Of a stretch of DNA of 64,000 bases, positions 1-8,329 are shown one piece after another. The position numbers and the translations under genes were made by a program. The DNA comes from Salipaludibacillus sp. CUR1. GTDB lineage: Bacteria; Bacillota; Bacilli; Bacillales; Salisediminibacteriaceae. Below the pieces are notes generated by a model that saw only the letters and a program-made list of their open reading frames with translations, did no database searches and had not been told where the DNA came from. Each line of letters opens with the position of its first letter. The first letter of the stretch is position 1. The stretch covers positions 248,001 through 312,000 of the forward strand of contig NZ_JAIWPE010000096.1 of assembly GCF_021028955.1 (NCBI RefSeq). Reading direction: 5' to 3'.

Positions 1-816
1 AGGGGAAGAGGGCGCAAATGTTCGCCCTTCAAAAGGATCACGGCTCACAACCTGTTCTTCTTTTATAAGATATTCTTTATTAACTAACTCCTGAACAGTC
101 TGCCGGGAAACACCTGCCTGCTCCATCAGCTCTGAAATAACCAGTCGAACGTCTTCCTGCACATTCTCATAAAAATAACTGAGCAAAGCTTTTTGTTTCG
201 CTGCCTTTGAAGAAAAATCATCAAGCACAGCTTTAAGCTCTTCTTTTGATAAGGCGGATTTGACAACGAGCTGTTTCTTTTTTGTTTCATTTGTCTTCAC
301 TAATGGCGTCACTTCCAGTAATTCCTGCCGGACTGCTTTCATCATATCTTTCTTTTCGTCTTCCGCTGCCTTCTTTCTCCATTCTTCCCAGCTGTCGAGA
401 GTTTTACCATCTTCAAAGAAAGGTTTAATTGTTTCAGGCAATTTTGAGAGCATCTCTTCTGAAACTAGTGTCAGTTTTTTATCATATTTTGCTCTCATAG
501 CCGCCGGAAGCATTGATTTCAATACTGATATATGGAAAGACAGCGTATCATTCTTAATCCATTCTGCAAGAAAAAGCAGTTCTTTTGTTAAAGGCGGCTT
601 TAGATCGATAAGGTTTTCAAGCTCTTTAAGCTTTTTTGAACTATAATTGCTCTGTTCATCCAGCCCGGTGACAAATCCCTGTACTTTTCTTGGTCCGAAA
701 GATACAGTAACACGTGCGCCCGGAGCAATTGTTTCCCTGAATTCATCCGGAACAATATAATCAAACACCCGGTCTGTCTGATTCGCCGCCACATCCACTA
801 TAACTTTCGCTATCAT
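1..816 (-). CDS. priA: Primosomal protein N' (PriA), N-terminal part, cut by window edge
   Basis: The frame is open from the ATG at 816 to the window edge, giving 272 residues that begin MIAKVIVDVAANQTDRVFDY. This is the typical PriA N-terminus: the 3'-DNA-end-binding domain (about residues 1-105, with FGPRKVQGFV) followed by the winged-helix region. PriA is the superfamily 2 helicase that reloads the replisome at stalled forks. The helicase motifs lie outside the window. A GGAGGGG ribosome site sits 7 bases upstream of the ATG, inside the end of coaBC; the two genes abut with no gap (coaBC stop codon at 817-819). The coaBC-priA linkage is the same as in B. subtilis. Confidence 0.93.
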   Translation of the reverse strand, partial: MIAKVIVDVAANQTDRVFDYIVPDEFRETIAPGARVTVSFGPRKVQGFVTGLDEQSNYSSKKLKELENLIDLKPPLTKELLFLAEWIKNDTLSFHISVLKSMLPAAMRAKYDKKLTLVSEEMLSKLPETIKPFFEDGKTLDSWEEWRKKAAEDEKKDMMKAVRQELLEVTPLVKTNETKKKQLVVKSALSKEELKAVLDDFSSKAAKQKALLSYFYENVQEDVRLVISELMEQAGVSRQTVQELVNKEYLIKEEQVVSRDPFEGRTFAPSSP

Positions 817-2022
817 TTAATGCCCCTCCGAAAACAATGGCTCAATGGCCTCAAGAAGATGCCCGGCTGCTTCATGTTTGGTAGTCAATGGAACCGGAAT
901 CTTTCTCCCGTCCGCGTAATAGAGCATTAATTCGTTCGTATCCCCCTGAAAACCGGATCCTTCTTTAACAATGGAATTGGCTGCGATTAAATCCAGTCGT
1001 TTTGATTCGATTTTCTTCCTTGCATTTTCTTCTATATTCTCCGATTCTGCTGCAAAACCGACAAGAATCTGCTTAGTCTTTTTCCTGCCTAAAGACTTAA
1101 GGATATCTGTTGTTCTTTCCATTTCAATCTGTATGTCTCCGGGCGTTTTTTTCATTTTTTGGTTATACGTATCTTTAGGCCTGTAATCTGCCACAGCGGC
1201 AGCTTTAATCACGATATCTGCGCTTCCAAAATGGGCGTCGGCGGCATGATACATTTCCTCTGCCGAAGTAACCGGAAGAAGACGTACTCCGTGAGGCGGG
1301 TCAAGTGATACAGGACCGCTGATTAAAGTGACATCCGCTCCCCTGGCAGCTGCAGCTTCTGCAATGGCGTACCCCATTTTTCCGGATGAGCGGTTAGAAA
1401 AAAACCTCACCGGGTCAATCACTTCCTGGGTCGGTCCTGCCGTAACCAAAACCCGCTTACCATGCCAATTCGGATGAGACTGACGTATAAAATGATGATT
1501 CACAACAGCGAGAAGATCTTCAGGTTCAGCCATTCTCCCTTTACCTTCATATCCGCATGCCAAATAGCCTTCGTCAGGTTCCACAAAGTCGTACCCAAAA
1601 CCTTTAAGCGTTTCCATATTCTTTTTAACAGCAGGGTGGTCATACATATGAACATTCATTGCAGGGGCAATCATTACCGGCGCAGTGCTAGCCAGCAGTG
1701 TGGTCGTAACCATATCATCAGCTATACCGTGAGCCAGCTTTCCGATGATGTTAGCTGTAGCCGGTGCAATGAGAACCAAATCAGCCCAATCAGCAATATC
1801 TATATGGGCAATTTTTGCGGGATCCGGTTCAGTAAAGGTATCTACGTAAACATGATCTCTTGATAACGCCTGAAATGTCAGCGGAGTGACAAATTCTCTT
1901 GCCGATGAACTCATGACCACTTTTACATTATAATTCTCCTGGATAAGCTTACTTGTTAAAGCTGCTGCTTTGAATACAGCAATGCCTCCAGTGACACACA
2001 ATAATATATTTTTTTTAGCCAT
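817..2022 (-). CDS. coaBC: Bifunctional phosphopantothenoylcysteine decarboxylase / phosphopantothenate-cysteine ligase
   Basis: Two steps of coenzyme A synthesis in one polypeptide of 401 residues. The N-terminal flavoprotein (CoaC) domain has the VTGGIAVFKA nucleotide motif, the catalytic His in HIDIADWADL, the PAMNVHM motif and the substrate-flap Cys in ACGYEGKGRM. The C-terminal CoaB domain starts near residue 180 with the GPTQEVIDPVRFFSNRSSGK motif and has AAAVADYRPK. An in-frame ATG at 2049 exists, but the GGGGGGAAG ribosome site lies just before the ATG at 2022, which also matches the family start (MAKKNILLCVTGG). It follows rpoZ after a terminator, so it should have its own promoter; a TATAAT on the minus strand at 2069-2074 is a candidate -10 without a good -35. 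Confidence 0.95.
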   Translation of the reverse strand: MAKKNILLCVTGGIAVFKAAALTSKLIQENYNVKVVMSSSAREFVTPLTFQALSRDHVYVDTFTEPDPAKIAHIDIADWADLVLIAPATANIIGKLAHGIADDMVTTTLLASTAPVMIAPAMNVHMYDHPAVKKNMETLKGFGYDFVEPDEGYLACGYEGKGRMAEPEDLLAVVNHHFIRQSHPNWHGKRVLVTAGPTQEVIDPVRFFSNRSSGKMGYAIAEAAAARGADVTLISGPVSLDPPHGVRLLPVTSAEEMYHAADAHFGSADIVIKAAAVADYRPKDTYNQKMKKTPGDIQIEMERTTDILKSLGRKKTKQILVGFAAESENIEENARKKIESKRLDLIAANSIVKEGSGFQGDTNELMLYYADGRKIPVPLTTKHEAAGHLLEAIEPLFSEGH

Positions 2023-2229
2023 TTTCTTCCCCCCGTATATCTTGTCCATTTAGTTTTCCATCTGTTTTATTATACTTTAAAATCCTGGCTCACTGGGCGC
2101 AGCCCCGTCAATTATTCTTTGATTTTTTTACCGCGGTTTACCGGATAACAAAGACGCTGACCGCAAAGTTCCGTCCAAAGAATGAGCAAACTTTTTTTGA
2201 TAGTATGTATGAATTTTCAAGTTATAAAA

Positions 2230-2266
2230 GAAAGAAACAACCTATTATATTCAGGTTGTTTCTTTC
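2230..2266 (-). terminator. Rho-independent terminator of rpoZ, overlapping its stop codon
   Basis: A 14-bp perfect stem (2230-2243 with 2253-2266) and 9-base loop are followed on the minus strand by CTTTTAT. The upstream arm contains the last codons and stop codon of rpoZ (stop at 2251-2253), so the terminator starts inside the gene. Confidence 0.8.
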
Positions 2267-2469
2267 TTGTCACGAATTTCGTAAGTTAGTTTTTCAGACT
2301 CAATTTCTTCCAGAGCCATCCCTACATAATTGACTGATTTAGAATCATCTGCTTTTTGAAATAGTTCAGGTTTTTCCCGAAGCTGTCTCGCTCTGTGCGC
2401 GGAAACAGTCACAAGCGTATACTTCGAATTAATTTTAGTCATTAATGAATCAATAGATGGTTGTAGCAA
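2251..2469 (-). CDS. rpoZ: RNA polymerase omega subunit
   Basis: Omega assists assembly of the RNA polymerase core by binding the beta' subunit. The 72-residue product MLQPSIDSLMTKINSKYTLV matches the family closely, with the conserved RAR motif in VSAHRARQL. A GTG at 2478 is in frame, but the GAGGAG ribosome site directly abuts it; the TTG at 2469 lies 8 bases downstream of that site and gives the family N-terminus (B. subtilis begins MLDPSIDSL). gmk ends at 2475, so the ribosome site lies in the end of gmk and the two genes are probably translationally coupled. Confidence 0.92.
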   Translation of the reverse strand: MLQPSIDSLMTKINSKYTLVTVSAHRARQLREKPELFQKADDSKSVNYVGMALEEIESEKLTYEIRDKKETT

Positions 2470-2474
2470 TACAA

Positions 2475-3086
2475 TCACTCCTCAACAAGTTCTTTATAAA
2501 GATGGATCAAACGTTCTTTCTTACAATTCTCGGCAGTTACGATGGATTTTATTCTTTCCACCGCCGCTTCCACTTCATCGTTTTCAACAACATAGTCGTA
2601 TTTGTCCATCAGATCGATTTCATCTCTTGCCACTGTCATACGGTTATCTATTAGATCTTTCGTCTCCGTGCCTCGCCCTTCTATCCGGCTGCGCAATTCT
2701 TTAAGGCTTGGAGGCATCAGAAATATAAACACTCCTTCAGGGAATGTTTCCTTGACCTGCAGGGCTCCTTGAACTTCAATTTCCAGGATGACATCTCTTC
2801 CGCTGGCAATCATCTCTTCGACATAGTTCCGGGGAGTACCGTAGAAGTTGTCCACGTACTGGGCATATTCCAGCAGTTCGTTCTCCCTGATCATACGTTG
2901 GAACTCCTCGTGGGATTTAAAGAAATAATTGACTCCTTCCACTTCTCCTTCTCTGGGCTTTCTGGTAGTAGCAGAAACGGAATATTTAATATGCGTATCA
3001 TGTTTTCTTAATGCCCCGCAAACCGTACCTTTTCCCACTCCTGAAGGACCGGAAAGGACGATGAGGAGACCTTTTTCTCGTTTCAT
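2475..3086 (-). CDS. gmk: Guanylate kinase
   Basis: Phosphorylates GMP to GDP with ATP. The 203-residue product has the P-loop [10 protein letters not shown] near residues 11-20, the GMP-binding segment [19 protein letters not shown], and the lid region RIEGRGTET. The ATG at 3086 is preceded at 6 bases by GGAGG; the in-frame TTG at 3098 overlaps that site and is rejected. It stands downstream of remA and immediately upstream of rpoZ, as in B. subtilis. The neighbouring remA shares the operon or gmk uses the promoter at 3155-3182. Confidence 0.96.
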   Translation of the reverse strand: MKREKGLLIVLSGPSGVGKGTVCGALRKHDTHIKYSVSATTRKPREGEVEGVNYFFKSHEEFQRMIRENELLEYAQYVDNFYGTPRNYVEEMIASGRDVILEIEVQGALQVKETFPEGVFIFLMPPSLKELRSRIEGRGTETKDLIDNRMTVARDEIDLMDKYDYVVENDEVEAAVERIKSIVTAENCKKERLIHLYKELVEE

Positions 3087-3154
3087 ATAAACCTCCAACT
3101 ATTAGTTATAAAGTCTATTCTAGCATGTTTTTAATTGCTGCGGTAGGCAGTCTT

Positions 3155-3192
3155 ATTATAACAAAGGGAATGCCATCGGCAAACCGATGGCA
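3155..3192 (-). promoter_or_regulatory. Hairpin and candidate SigA promoter between remA and gmk
   Basis: On the minus strand TTGCCG (3177-3182) and TATAAT (3155-3160) are spaced by 16 bases, a credible SigA promoter for gmk-rpoZ. The -35 lies inside a perfect 9-bp hairpin, TGCCATCGG/CCGATGGCA (3171-3179 with 3184-3192). On the minus strand the hairpin is followed only by TTCCCTTTGTT, a weak U-tract, so it may be a leaky terminator of remA. Confidence 0.5.
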
Positions 3193-3231
3193 GACATACG
3201 TTAAGATTATAGTAGAAACAGGCTGAAAATG

Positions 3232-3495
3232 TTATTCTTCTGAATCATCATCTTTACTGGAAATGACTCTTTGTGCCACTGTTTCCGGCTGGACAGCAGA
3301 AAGGATGACGTGGTCGCTGTCTGCGATGATGACGGCGCGGGTGCGGCGCCCGTATGTAGCATCCACCAGCATATTTCTTTCACGCGCGTCAGAGATAATC
3401 CTTTTAATGGGCGCAGACTCAGGACTTACAATTGAAATAATGCGGTTAGCAGATACAATATTTCCAAAACCAATATTAATAAGTTTAATATCCAA
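3232..3495 (-). CDS. remA: RemA-family extracellular matrix regulator (DUF370)
   Basis: The 87-residue protein begins [20 protein letters not shown] and is almost the family consensus. In B. subtilis RemA is a ring-forming DNA-binding protein that activates matrix genes and osmoprotection genes. Arg-rich segments such as [20 protein letters not shown] form its DNA-binding surface in the known structures. It lies between yloC and gmk, the conserved Firmicutes order. The C-terminus is a short acidic tail (SSKDDDSEE). Confidence 0.93.
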   Translation of the reverse strand: MDIKLINIGFGNIVSANRIISIVSPESAPIKRIISDARERNMLVDATYGRRTRAVIIADSDHVILSAVQPETVAQRVISSKDDDSEE

Positions 3496-3540
3496 GTGTC
3501 ATTCTCCTATCTTTATTAAAAAGTTTATTTATTATCATAA

Positions 3541-4422
3541 TTATTCTACATTTTGCACTTGTTCCCTGATCTTTTCCAAATCAGCTTTTAAATTCACAAC
3601 AATTTGGCTGACATCAAGGTGGTTAGCTTTTGAACCGATCGTATTTATTTCTCTGTTCAATTCCTGAACGAGAAAGTCGAGTTTCCTTCCAACTACTTCC
3701 CCGTCATTTAAAATCGACGAAAATTGCTTAAGATGACTGTCAATTCTTGTTAATTCTTCCTCAACATCTGATTTATCAGCATAAACAGAAACCTCTGTTA
3801 GAATACGTGATTCATCAATTTCGGTATTTCCTTCCATGAAACTTTCAACTTTTTTCAGGAGTCTTTCTCTATAGAGTTCCTGAACCTGCGGGGCAAAAGT
3901 CCGCAGCTGCTCCAGATAGTCAGACAGCTTCTGTAAACGGCGTGCCAAATCCTCAAGCAGTTCCCGGCCCTCACTTTGCCTCATTTTAACAAGCTGGGAG
4001 ACGGCTTCATCTACAGATATTTTAACCATTTCTTCAAGCTCTTTTGATACCTCATCTGACTCTTCGACTGATACGACTTCTTCATGTAAAAGGAGGCGAT
4101 CAATTGGAAAGGCTTCAGAAGCTACGGTGTTTTCAACCATTTGTTCATAAAGATGGTGGTACTGGTGAAATAAATCCCAGTCAATTGATAAGGATCTTTT
4201 AACAATACTTTCTCCCTGAAGGTTTAAAAAAACATCTACTTTGCCGCGTTTTACATAGCGGGAAATTGCTTTTTTAAGTCGGTCTTCCAGGAACAGCAAC
4301 TGCCTTGGCATACGTATATTTATTTCGCAAAAACGGTGATTTACAGCCTTCATCTCGGCTGTTACTTTAAAATTCCCGTTTTCCTTAGCAGACCGCCCGT
4401 ATCCTGTCATACTCTTAATCAT
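3541..4422 (-). CDS. yloC: YicC/YloC-family endoribonuclease
   Basis: This 293-residue protein starts with MIKSMTGYGRSAKENGNF, the YicC N-terminal signature, and ends with the DUF1732 region (KLDFLVQELNREINTIGSKA). YicC of E. coli is an RNase linked to turnover of small RNAs; the B. subtilis relative is YloC. The central part (about residues 100-220) is rich in Glu and Leu and likely coiled. It is the first gene of the minus-strand group yloC-remA-gmk and is divergent from rqcH. In B. subtilis yloB lies between yloA and yloC; here that gene is absent. Confidence 0.93.
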   Translation of the reverse strand: MIKSMTGYGRSAKENGNFKVTAEMKAVNHRFCEINIRMPRQLLFLEDRLKKAISRYVKRGKVDVFLNLQGESIVKRSLSIDWDLFHQYHHLYEQMVENTVASEAFPIDRLLLHEEVVSVEESDEVSKELEEMVKISVDEAVSQLVKMRQSEGRELLEDLARRLQKLSDYLEQLRTFAPQVQELYRERLLKKVESFMEGNTEIDESRILTEVSVYADKSDVEEELTRIDSHLKQFSSILNDGEVVGRKLDFLVQELNREINTIGSKANHLDVSQIVVNLKADLEKIREQVQNVE

Positions 4423-4443
4423 TTATATCACATCCACACTTAT

Positions 4444-4472
4444 ATTCTAAACAATTTTCAAACTGACAACAA
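4444..4472 (-). promoter_or_regulatory. Candidate SigA promoter for yloC
   Basis: Minus strand TTGTTG (4467-4472), 17-base spacer, TAGAAT (4444-4449), about 20 bases upstream of the yloC ATG. It is divergent from the rqcH promoter in the same 240-base intergenic region. Confidence 0.5.
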
Positions 4473-4540
4473 GGGCCGTATAAGAATCTTACCATTTTAA
4501 AGGGAAAATGGACATTATTTATCTCCTGAATACTATTGCC

Positions 4541-4568
4541 TTGTTCCACAGATGATTTTTGCTATAAT
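4541..4568 (+). promoter_or_regulatory. Candidate SigA promoter for rqcH
   Basis: Plus strand TTGTTC (4541-4546), 16-base spacer, TATAAT (4563-4568). About 95 bases separate it from the rqcH ATG. The rqcH ribosome site AAAGGAGG (4650-4657) is strong. Confidence 0.55.
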
Positions 4569-4662
4569 AGGAAAAGCTCATACACAGCCTGAGGTATTCC
4601 TGCCTGCAATCGTTTATTAAAAACAGGCTGCAAATGACAGCTTATATAAAGGAGGTTTCCGA

Positions 4663-6387
4663 ATGTCTTTTGACGGCATTGTAACACGGGCGGTAACTGA
4701 TGATCTGAAAGATAAAATAGCCAGTGGAAGAATCGTTAAAATACACCAGCCCTATCCTACTGACTTAATGGTTACTGTCAGGGCAGGCGGAACAAACCAT
4801 TCCCTGTTCTTATCTGTTAATCCATCTTTTGCAAGATTTCACCTGACTAATATTAAATTTGATAATCCCCAAGAGCCTCCTATGTTCTGTATGGTTTTGC
4901 GCAAGCATCTTGAAGGGAGCATTCTGGAAAGCATTGAACAGAATGGGCTTGAGCGAATTGTCACCTTTTCTTTTAAGGGCAGAAATGAACTGGGAGATGT
5001 ATCATACAAAAAACTGATTCTGGAACTAATGGGGCGGCACAGTAATATTATTTTCATCGATAAAGAGAATGATATTATTCTGGACAGCATGAAACATATT
5101 CCACCGTCACTTTCCCAGTACCGGACGGTGCTTCCTGGCCAGCCTTATAAAGAACCTCCCCACCAGGATAAACTGAACCCCCTGGAAATAGATGAAGCCG
5201 GTTTGTTAAGAAAACTGAACTTTAACCAGGGGAAAATGGACCAGCAAATCCGTGATATATTCAGCGGTTTGTCCCCCCAGGTAATTAAAGAAATAATGCA
5301 CAGAGCCGGTCTCATAAACAGAGAAACATTGCCTGCAGCATTTACTGACGTATTAAAACCTGTAAAAGAAAAAAATTATAAACCATTTATGATTACAGGA
5401 GGGGCTAAAGAAGCTTATTCAATTATCCCTATGGATCATTTGGAAGGTGAACGCCTCTACTTTAATACTATTCATGACATGCTGGACCGGTTTTATGTTG
5501 ATAAAGCAGAAAGAGACCGGGTTAAACAGCGTGCTTACGATCTTGAACGGTTTCTGCGGAATGAATATCAAAAAAATAAAAAGAAAATATCTAAACTTCA
5601 AAAAACGTTAAAGGATGCTGACAAAGCGAAAAAGCACCAGAAATTTGGCGAATTGTTAACTGCCCATATGCATCTAGCAGCTCCCGGGCAAAAAGAATTA
5701 ACAGTAATAGATTATTATGACCCGGATCAAAAAGAAATAACTATTCCTTTAGATCACCAAAAAACTGCCTCTGAAAACGCGCAGACTTTTTTTAAGAAAT
5801 ATCATAAACTGAAAAATTCAGTAGCTTATGTCATTGAGCAAATTGAGCAGGCTGAAACAGAGATGGATTACCTCGATTCGCTAATTCAGCAAATCGAATT
5901 TGCTTCAACGAAAGACCTGGAAGATATTCGTGAAGAACTTGAAAACGAGGGTTATTTGAAGAAAAGGGTGCAGAAGAAAAAGAAAAAGAAACCTGCAAAA
6001 CCTTCAGTAGAAAGGTATGTCTCTTCAGAAGGGGCAGATTTATATGTAGGAAAAAACAACAAGCAGAACGAGTATTTGACTAACAGGCTTGCACGGCAAG
6101 ACGATACATGGCTGCATACAAAAGACATTCCGGGGTCCCATGTGATTATCCGCAGTCAGGAATTCGGGGATGCCACGCTCAAAGAAGCGGCTAATTTAGC
6201 TGCCTATTTCAGTAAAGGAAGAATGTCGGGACAGGTGCCTGTTGATTATACGTTAATCCGTCATGTGAAAAAACCAAGCGGTGCCAAGCCCGGTTACGTG
6301 ACTTACGATAATCAGACAACGTTGTTTGTTACGCCTGATGACAATCTGGTCCGCGAACTTAAAGAGAGAGCTGAGAAATCAAATTAA
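4663..6387 (+). CDS. rqcH: RqcH (Rqc2/NEMF homologue, NFACT family), ribosome quality control
   Basis: RqcH binds stalled 50S-peptidyl-tRNA complexes and drives C-terminal alanine tailing. The 574-residue protein begins MSFDGIVTRAVTDDLKDKI, the NFACT-N start. A long coiled coil covers about 280-445, with a basic KKRVQKKKKKKPAK stretch at its end, and the NFACT-R domain follows (VGKNNKQNEYLT, DTWLHTKDIPGSHVII). In B. subtilis RqcH the pair D97-R98 is needed for tailing; here the equivalent positions read E97-R98 (GLERIV). The same family is also called FbpA for fibronectin binding. The gene is monocistronic, with its own promoter and a terminator at 6394-6425, and is divergent from yloC. Confidence 0.93.
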   Translation: MSFDGIVTRAVTDDLKDKIASGRIVKIHQPYPTDLMVTVRAGGTNHSLFLSVNPSFARFHLTNIKFDNPQEPPMFCMVLRKHLEGSILESIEQNGLERIVTFSFKGRNELGDVSYKKLILELMGRHSNIIFIDKENDIILDSMKHIPPSLSQYRTVLPGQPYKEPPHQDKLNPLEIDEAGLLRKLNFNQGKMDQQIRDIFSGLSPQVIKEIMHRAGLINRETLPAAFTDVLKPVKEKNYKPFMITGGAKEAYSIIPMDHLEGERLYFNTIHDMLDRFYVDKAERDRVKQRAYDLERFLRNEYQKNKKKISKLQKTLKDADKAKKHQKFGELLTAHMHLAAPGQKELTVIDYYDPDQKEITIPLDHQKTASENAQTFFKKYHKLKNSVAYVIEQIEQAETEMDYLDSLIQQIEFASTKDLEDIREELENEGYLKKRVQKKKKKKPAKPSVERYVSSEGADLYVGKNNKQNEYLTNRLARQDDTWLHTKDIPGSHVIIRSQEFGDATLKEAANLAAYFSKGRMSGQVPVDYTLIRHVKKPSGAKPGYVTYDNQTTLFVTPDDNLVRELKERAEKSN

Positions 6388-6393
6388 TTAAAC

Positions 6394-6425
6394 GTGCCCT
6401 GATGAGCAGCTGCTCATCAGGGCAC
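6394..6425. terminator. Bidirectional terminator between rqcH and the ABC exporter
   Basis: A perfect 16-bp inverted repeat (6394-6409 with 6410-6425) with A/T-rich sequence on both sides lies between two convergent genes. The downstream tract on the plus strand is CGTTTAATTTT and on the minus strand CGTTTAATTAATTT. Confidence 0.7.
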
Positions 6426-6471
6426 CGTTTAATTTTATGTTCTCATTGTGGCGCGCAGTACACTTTATAAT

Positions 6472-8316
6472 TTAAACGGCATTCAGCACTTTAAACTGCG
6501 ATTTAACGAGGCTGTAATATTCACCTTTCTGATCCATCAGCTCGTCGTGGTTACCCTGCTCCAAAATTTTCCCTTGTTCCAGTACAATAATATTATCTGC
6601 TTCACGGATAGTTGACAGCCGGTGAGCAATCATAATCGCTGTTCTGCCTTTAAGCAGTGTTTTAAGAGCCTTTTGAATAAGCTGTTCAGTCTCCGTATCT
6701 ATTGAAGCCGTTGCCTCATCCAATATAAGAATCTGAGGATCAGCCAGTAAAGCACGGGCAAAAGAAATAAGCTGGCGTTCCCCGACTGAGAGCACATTAC
6801 CGCGTTCCTCAACTTCCGTTTCATACCCTTTATTAAGCTGTGCGATAAATTTATCAGCCCCCACAGTCCTGGCTGCCTCCATCACTTCCTCATCGGTTGC
6901 GTCCGGTCTTCCGAAACGGATATTTTCCATAATCGTTCCTGAAAAAATGAACGTGTCCTGAAGCACAATACTGACTTTCTCCCTCAGGCTGTCGAGGCTC
7001 ACATCTCTCAAATCGTGTCCGTCAAGGAGCACCTTGCCTGCAGTAGGGTCATAGAACCTGCTGATTAAGTTGACAATTGTGGTTTTCCCGCTCCCGGTGT
7101 GCCCCACCAGAGCGACAGTCTGTCCCTGCTTCATTTCAAGGTTAATATTTTGCAAGGCTTTACGGTTCTTGTCATAAGCAAATTCAACATGATCGAACTT
7201 GATATGGCCTTTAACATCTTTAAGCTTTTTTGCATCTTGTTTTTCAGGTACAGACGGCTGTTCATCAAGAAACTCAAAAATCCGTTCAGACGAAGCCATT
7301 CCTACGAGAAGCTGGTTGTAAACTTGGCCAAGCCGTGAGATGGGTTCCCAGAACATTCCTATATAAAGTGAAAAAGCGAAAAATTCACCCACACTTAATG
7401 CCTGGCCCTGGATTAAGAAAACGCCATACCATAACAGCACAGCCGTACCGATTGCACTGCTCATTTCAACGAACGGCCGAAACATCGCACTTTTCTGTGT
7501 TGCATTTCGCCATGCTTCAAAGTTCTGCTCATTCATTTGATTAAAAAAGCCGATATTTTCTTTCTCCTGGGTATATGATTGTGTAATTCTGATACCCTGA
7601 ATACTCTCATTCAAGTGGGAGTTAATCATTGACTGTTTAATTCTAACATCCTGCCAGGACCGCCTGATGTTTCTCCTGAGTCTGGTAGAAATAAAAAACA
7701 TTAGAGGGAGTACAATCATAATGGCCAGAGTGAGCTCAGGGCTAATAATAAACAGCATGACAATAATCCCTATCAGCATAATCAGATCCATTAACAAATT
7801 AATAACACCATTAGTAAACAAGTCCTGCAGGCTGTTCACATCATTTGTAATTCTCACTAGAATTGAGCCTGCTGACCGCTGGTCGAAGAAACGGTGAGAC
7901 AAACGCTGGATATGGTTAAATAACGCCTTTCTCAAATCAAAAATAACTAACTGCCCTAATTTATTCATAAACCGTATCCGCAGTGTATTTCCGATCCAGG
8001 AGATCACATAAAGCCCTGCAATGACAAGCACCATCATCGTTAAAAAAGACACATCTCCTGTTTCAATAATATGATCAAGAGCATAGCTTCCTATTAATAC
8101 AGGAGCCAGTAGCCTGACTGCTGTAGACATGAGCATTCCAAGGATGGCTACCGGCAGGATATTTGCTGAGTACGGTTTCATGTATCCCAGTAAACGGGTC
8201 ATCTGCTTCCAGTTGAACGGCTTTTCGATAGCCTGGTCCTGCGAATAATGAAATCTCTTTAATGTTCTTTCTTCACGCGTTTTATAATTTTGAGTGTCCC
8301 GATTGTCTTCACTCAC
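6472..8316 (-). CDS. ABC exporter half-transporter, catalytic Walker B subunit (YfiC-like)
   Basis: Transmembrane domain (about residues 40-330, six helices) fused to a nucleotide-binding domain. Seen motifs: Walker A GHTGSGKTT, Walker B ILILDEATA with the catalytic Glu, and H-loop IAHRLST. The signature is LSVGE rather than LSGGQ. The partner at 8330-10084 has the opposite pattern, so the two should form a heterodimer with one degenerate ATP site, as in BmrCD or TM287/288. I chose the GTG at 8316, behind AGGAGGTGA; the ATG at 8379 lies inside the upstream gene. Related B. subtilis pairs are YfiB/YfiC and YheI/YheH (multidrug efflux); the substrate here is unknown. Confidence 0.88.
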   Translation of the reverse strand: MSEDNRDTQNYKTREERTLKRFHYSQDQAIEKPFNWKQMTRLLGYMKPYSANILPVAILGMLMSTAVRLLAPVLIGSYALDHIIETGDVSFLTMMVLVIAGLYVISWIGNTLRIRFMNKLGQLVIFDLRKALFNHIQRLSHRFFDQRSAGSILVRITNDVNSLQDLFTNGVINLLMDLIMLIGIIVMLFIISPELTLAIMIVLPLMFFISTRLRRNIRRSWQDVRIKQSMINSHLNESIQGIRITQSYTQEKENIGFFNQMNEQNFEAWRNATQKSAMFRPFVEMSSAIGTAVLLWYGVFLIQGQALSVGEFFAFSLYIGMFWEPISRLGQVYNQLLVGMASSERIFEFLDEQPSVPEKQDAKKLKDVKGHIKFDHVEFAYDKNRKALQNINLEMKQGQTVALVGHTGSGKTTIVNLISRFYDPTAGKVLLDGHDLRDVSLDSLREKVSIVLQDTFIFSGTIMENIRFGRPDATDEEVMEAARTVGADKFIAQLNKGYETEVEERGNVLSVGERQLISFARALLADPQILILDEATASIDTETEQLIQKALKTLLKGRTAIMIAHRLSTIREADNIIVLEQGKILEQGNHDELMDQKGEYYSLVKSQFKVLNAV

Positions 8317-8329
8317 GTTCGTCACCTCC

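Noticed and set aside
260-646. 128-codon open frame on the plus strand
   Set aside because: Antisense to priA, with no family motif; Phe/Ser-rich composition is typical of an antisense shadow.
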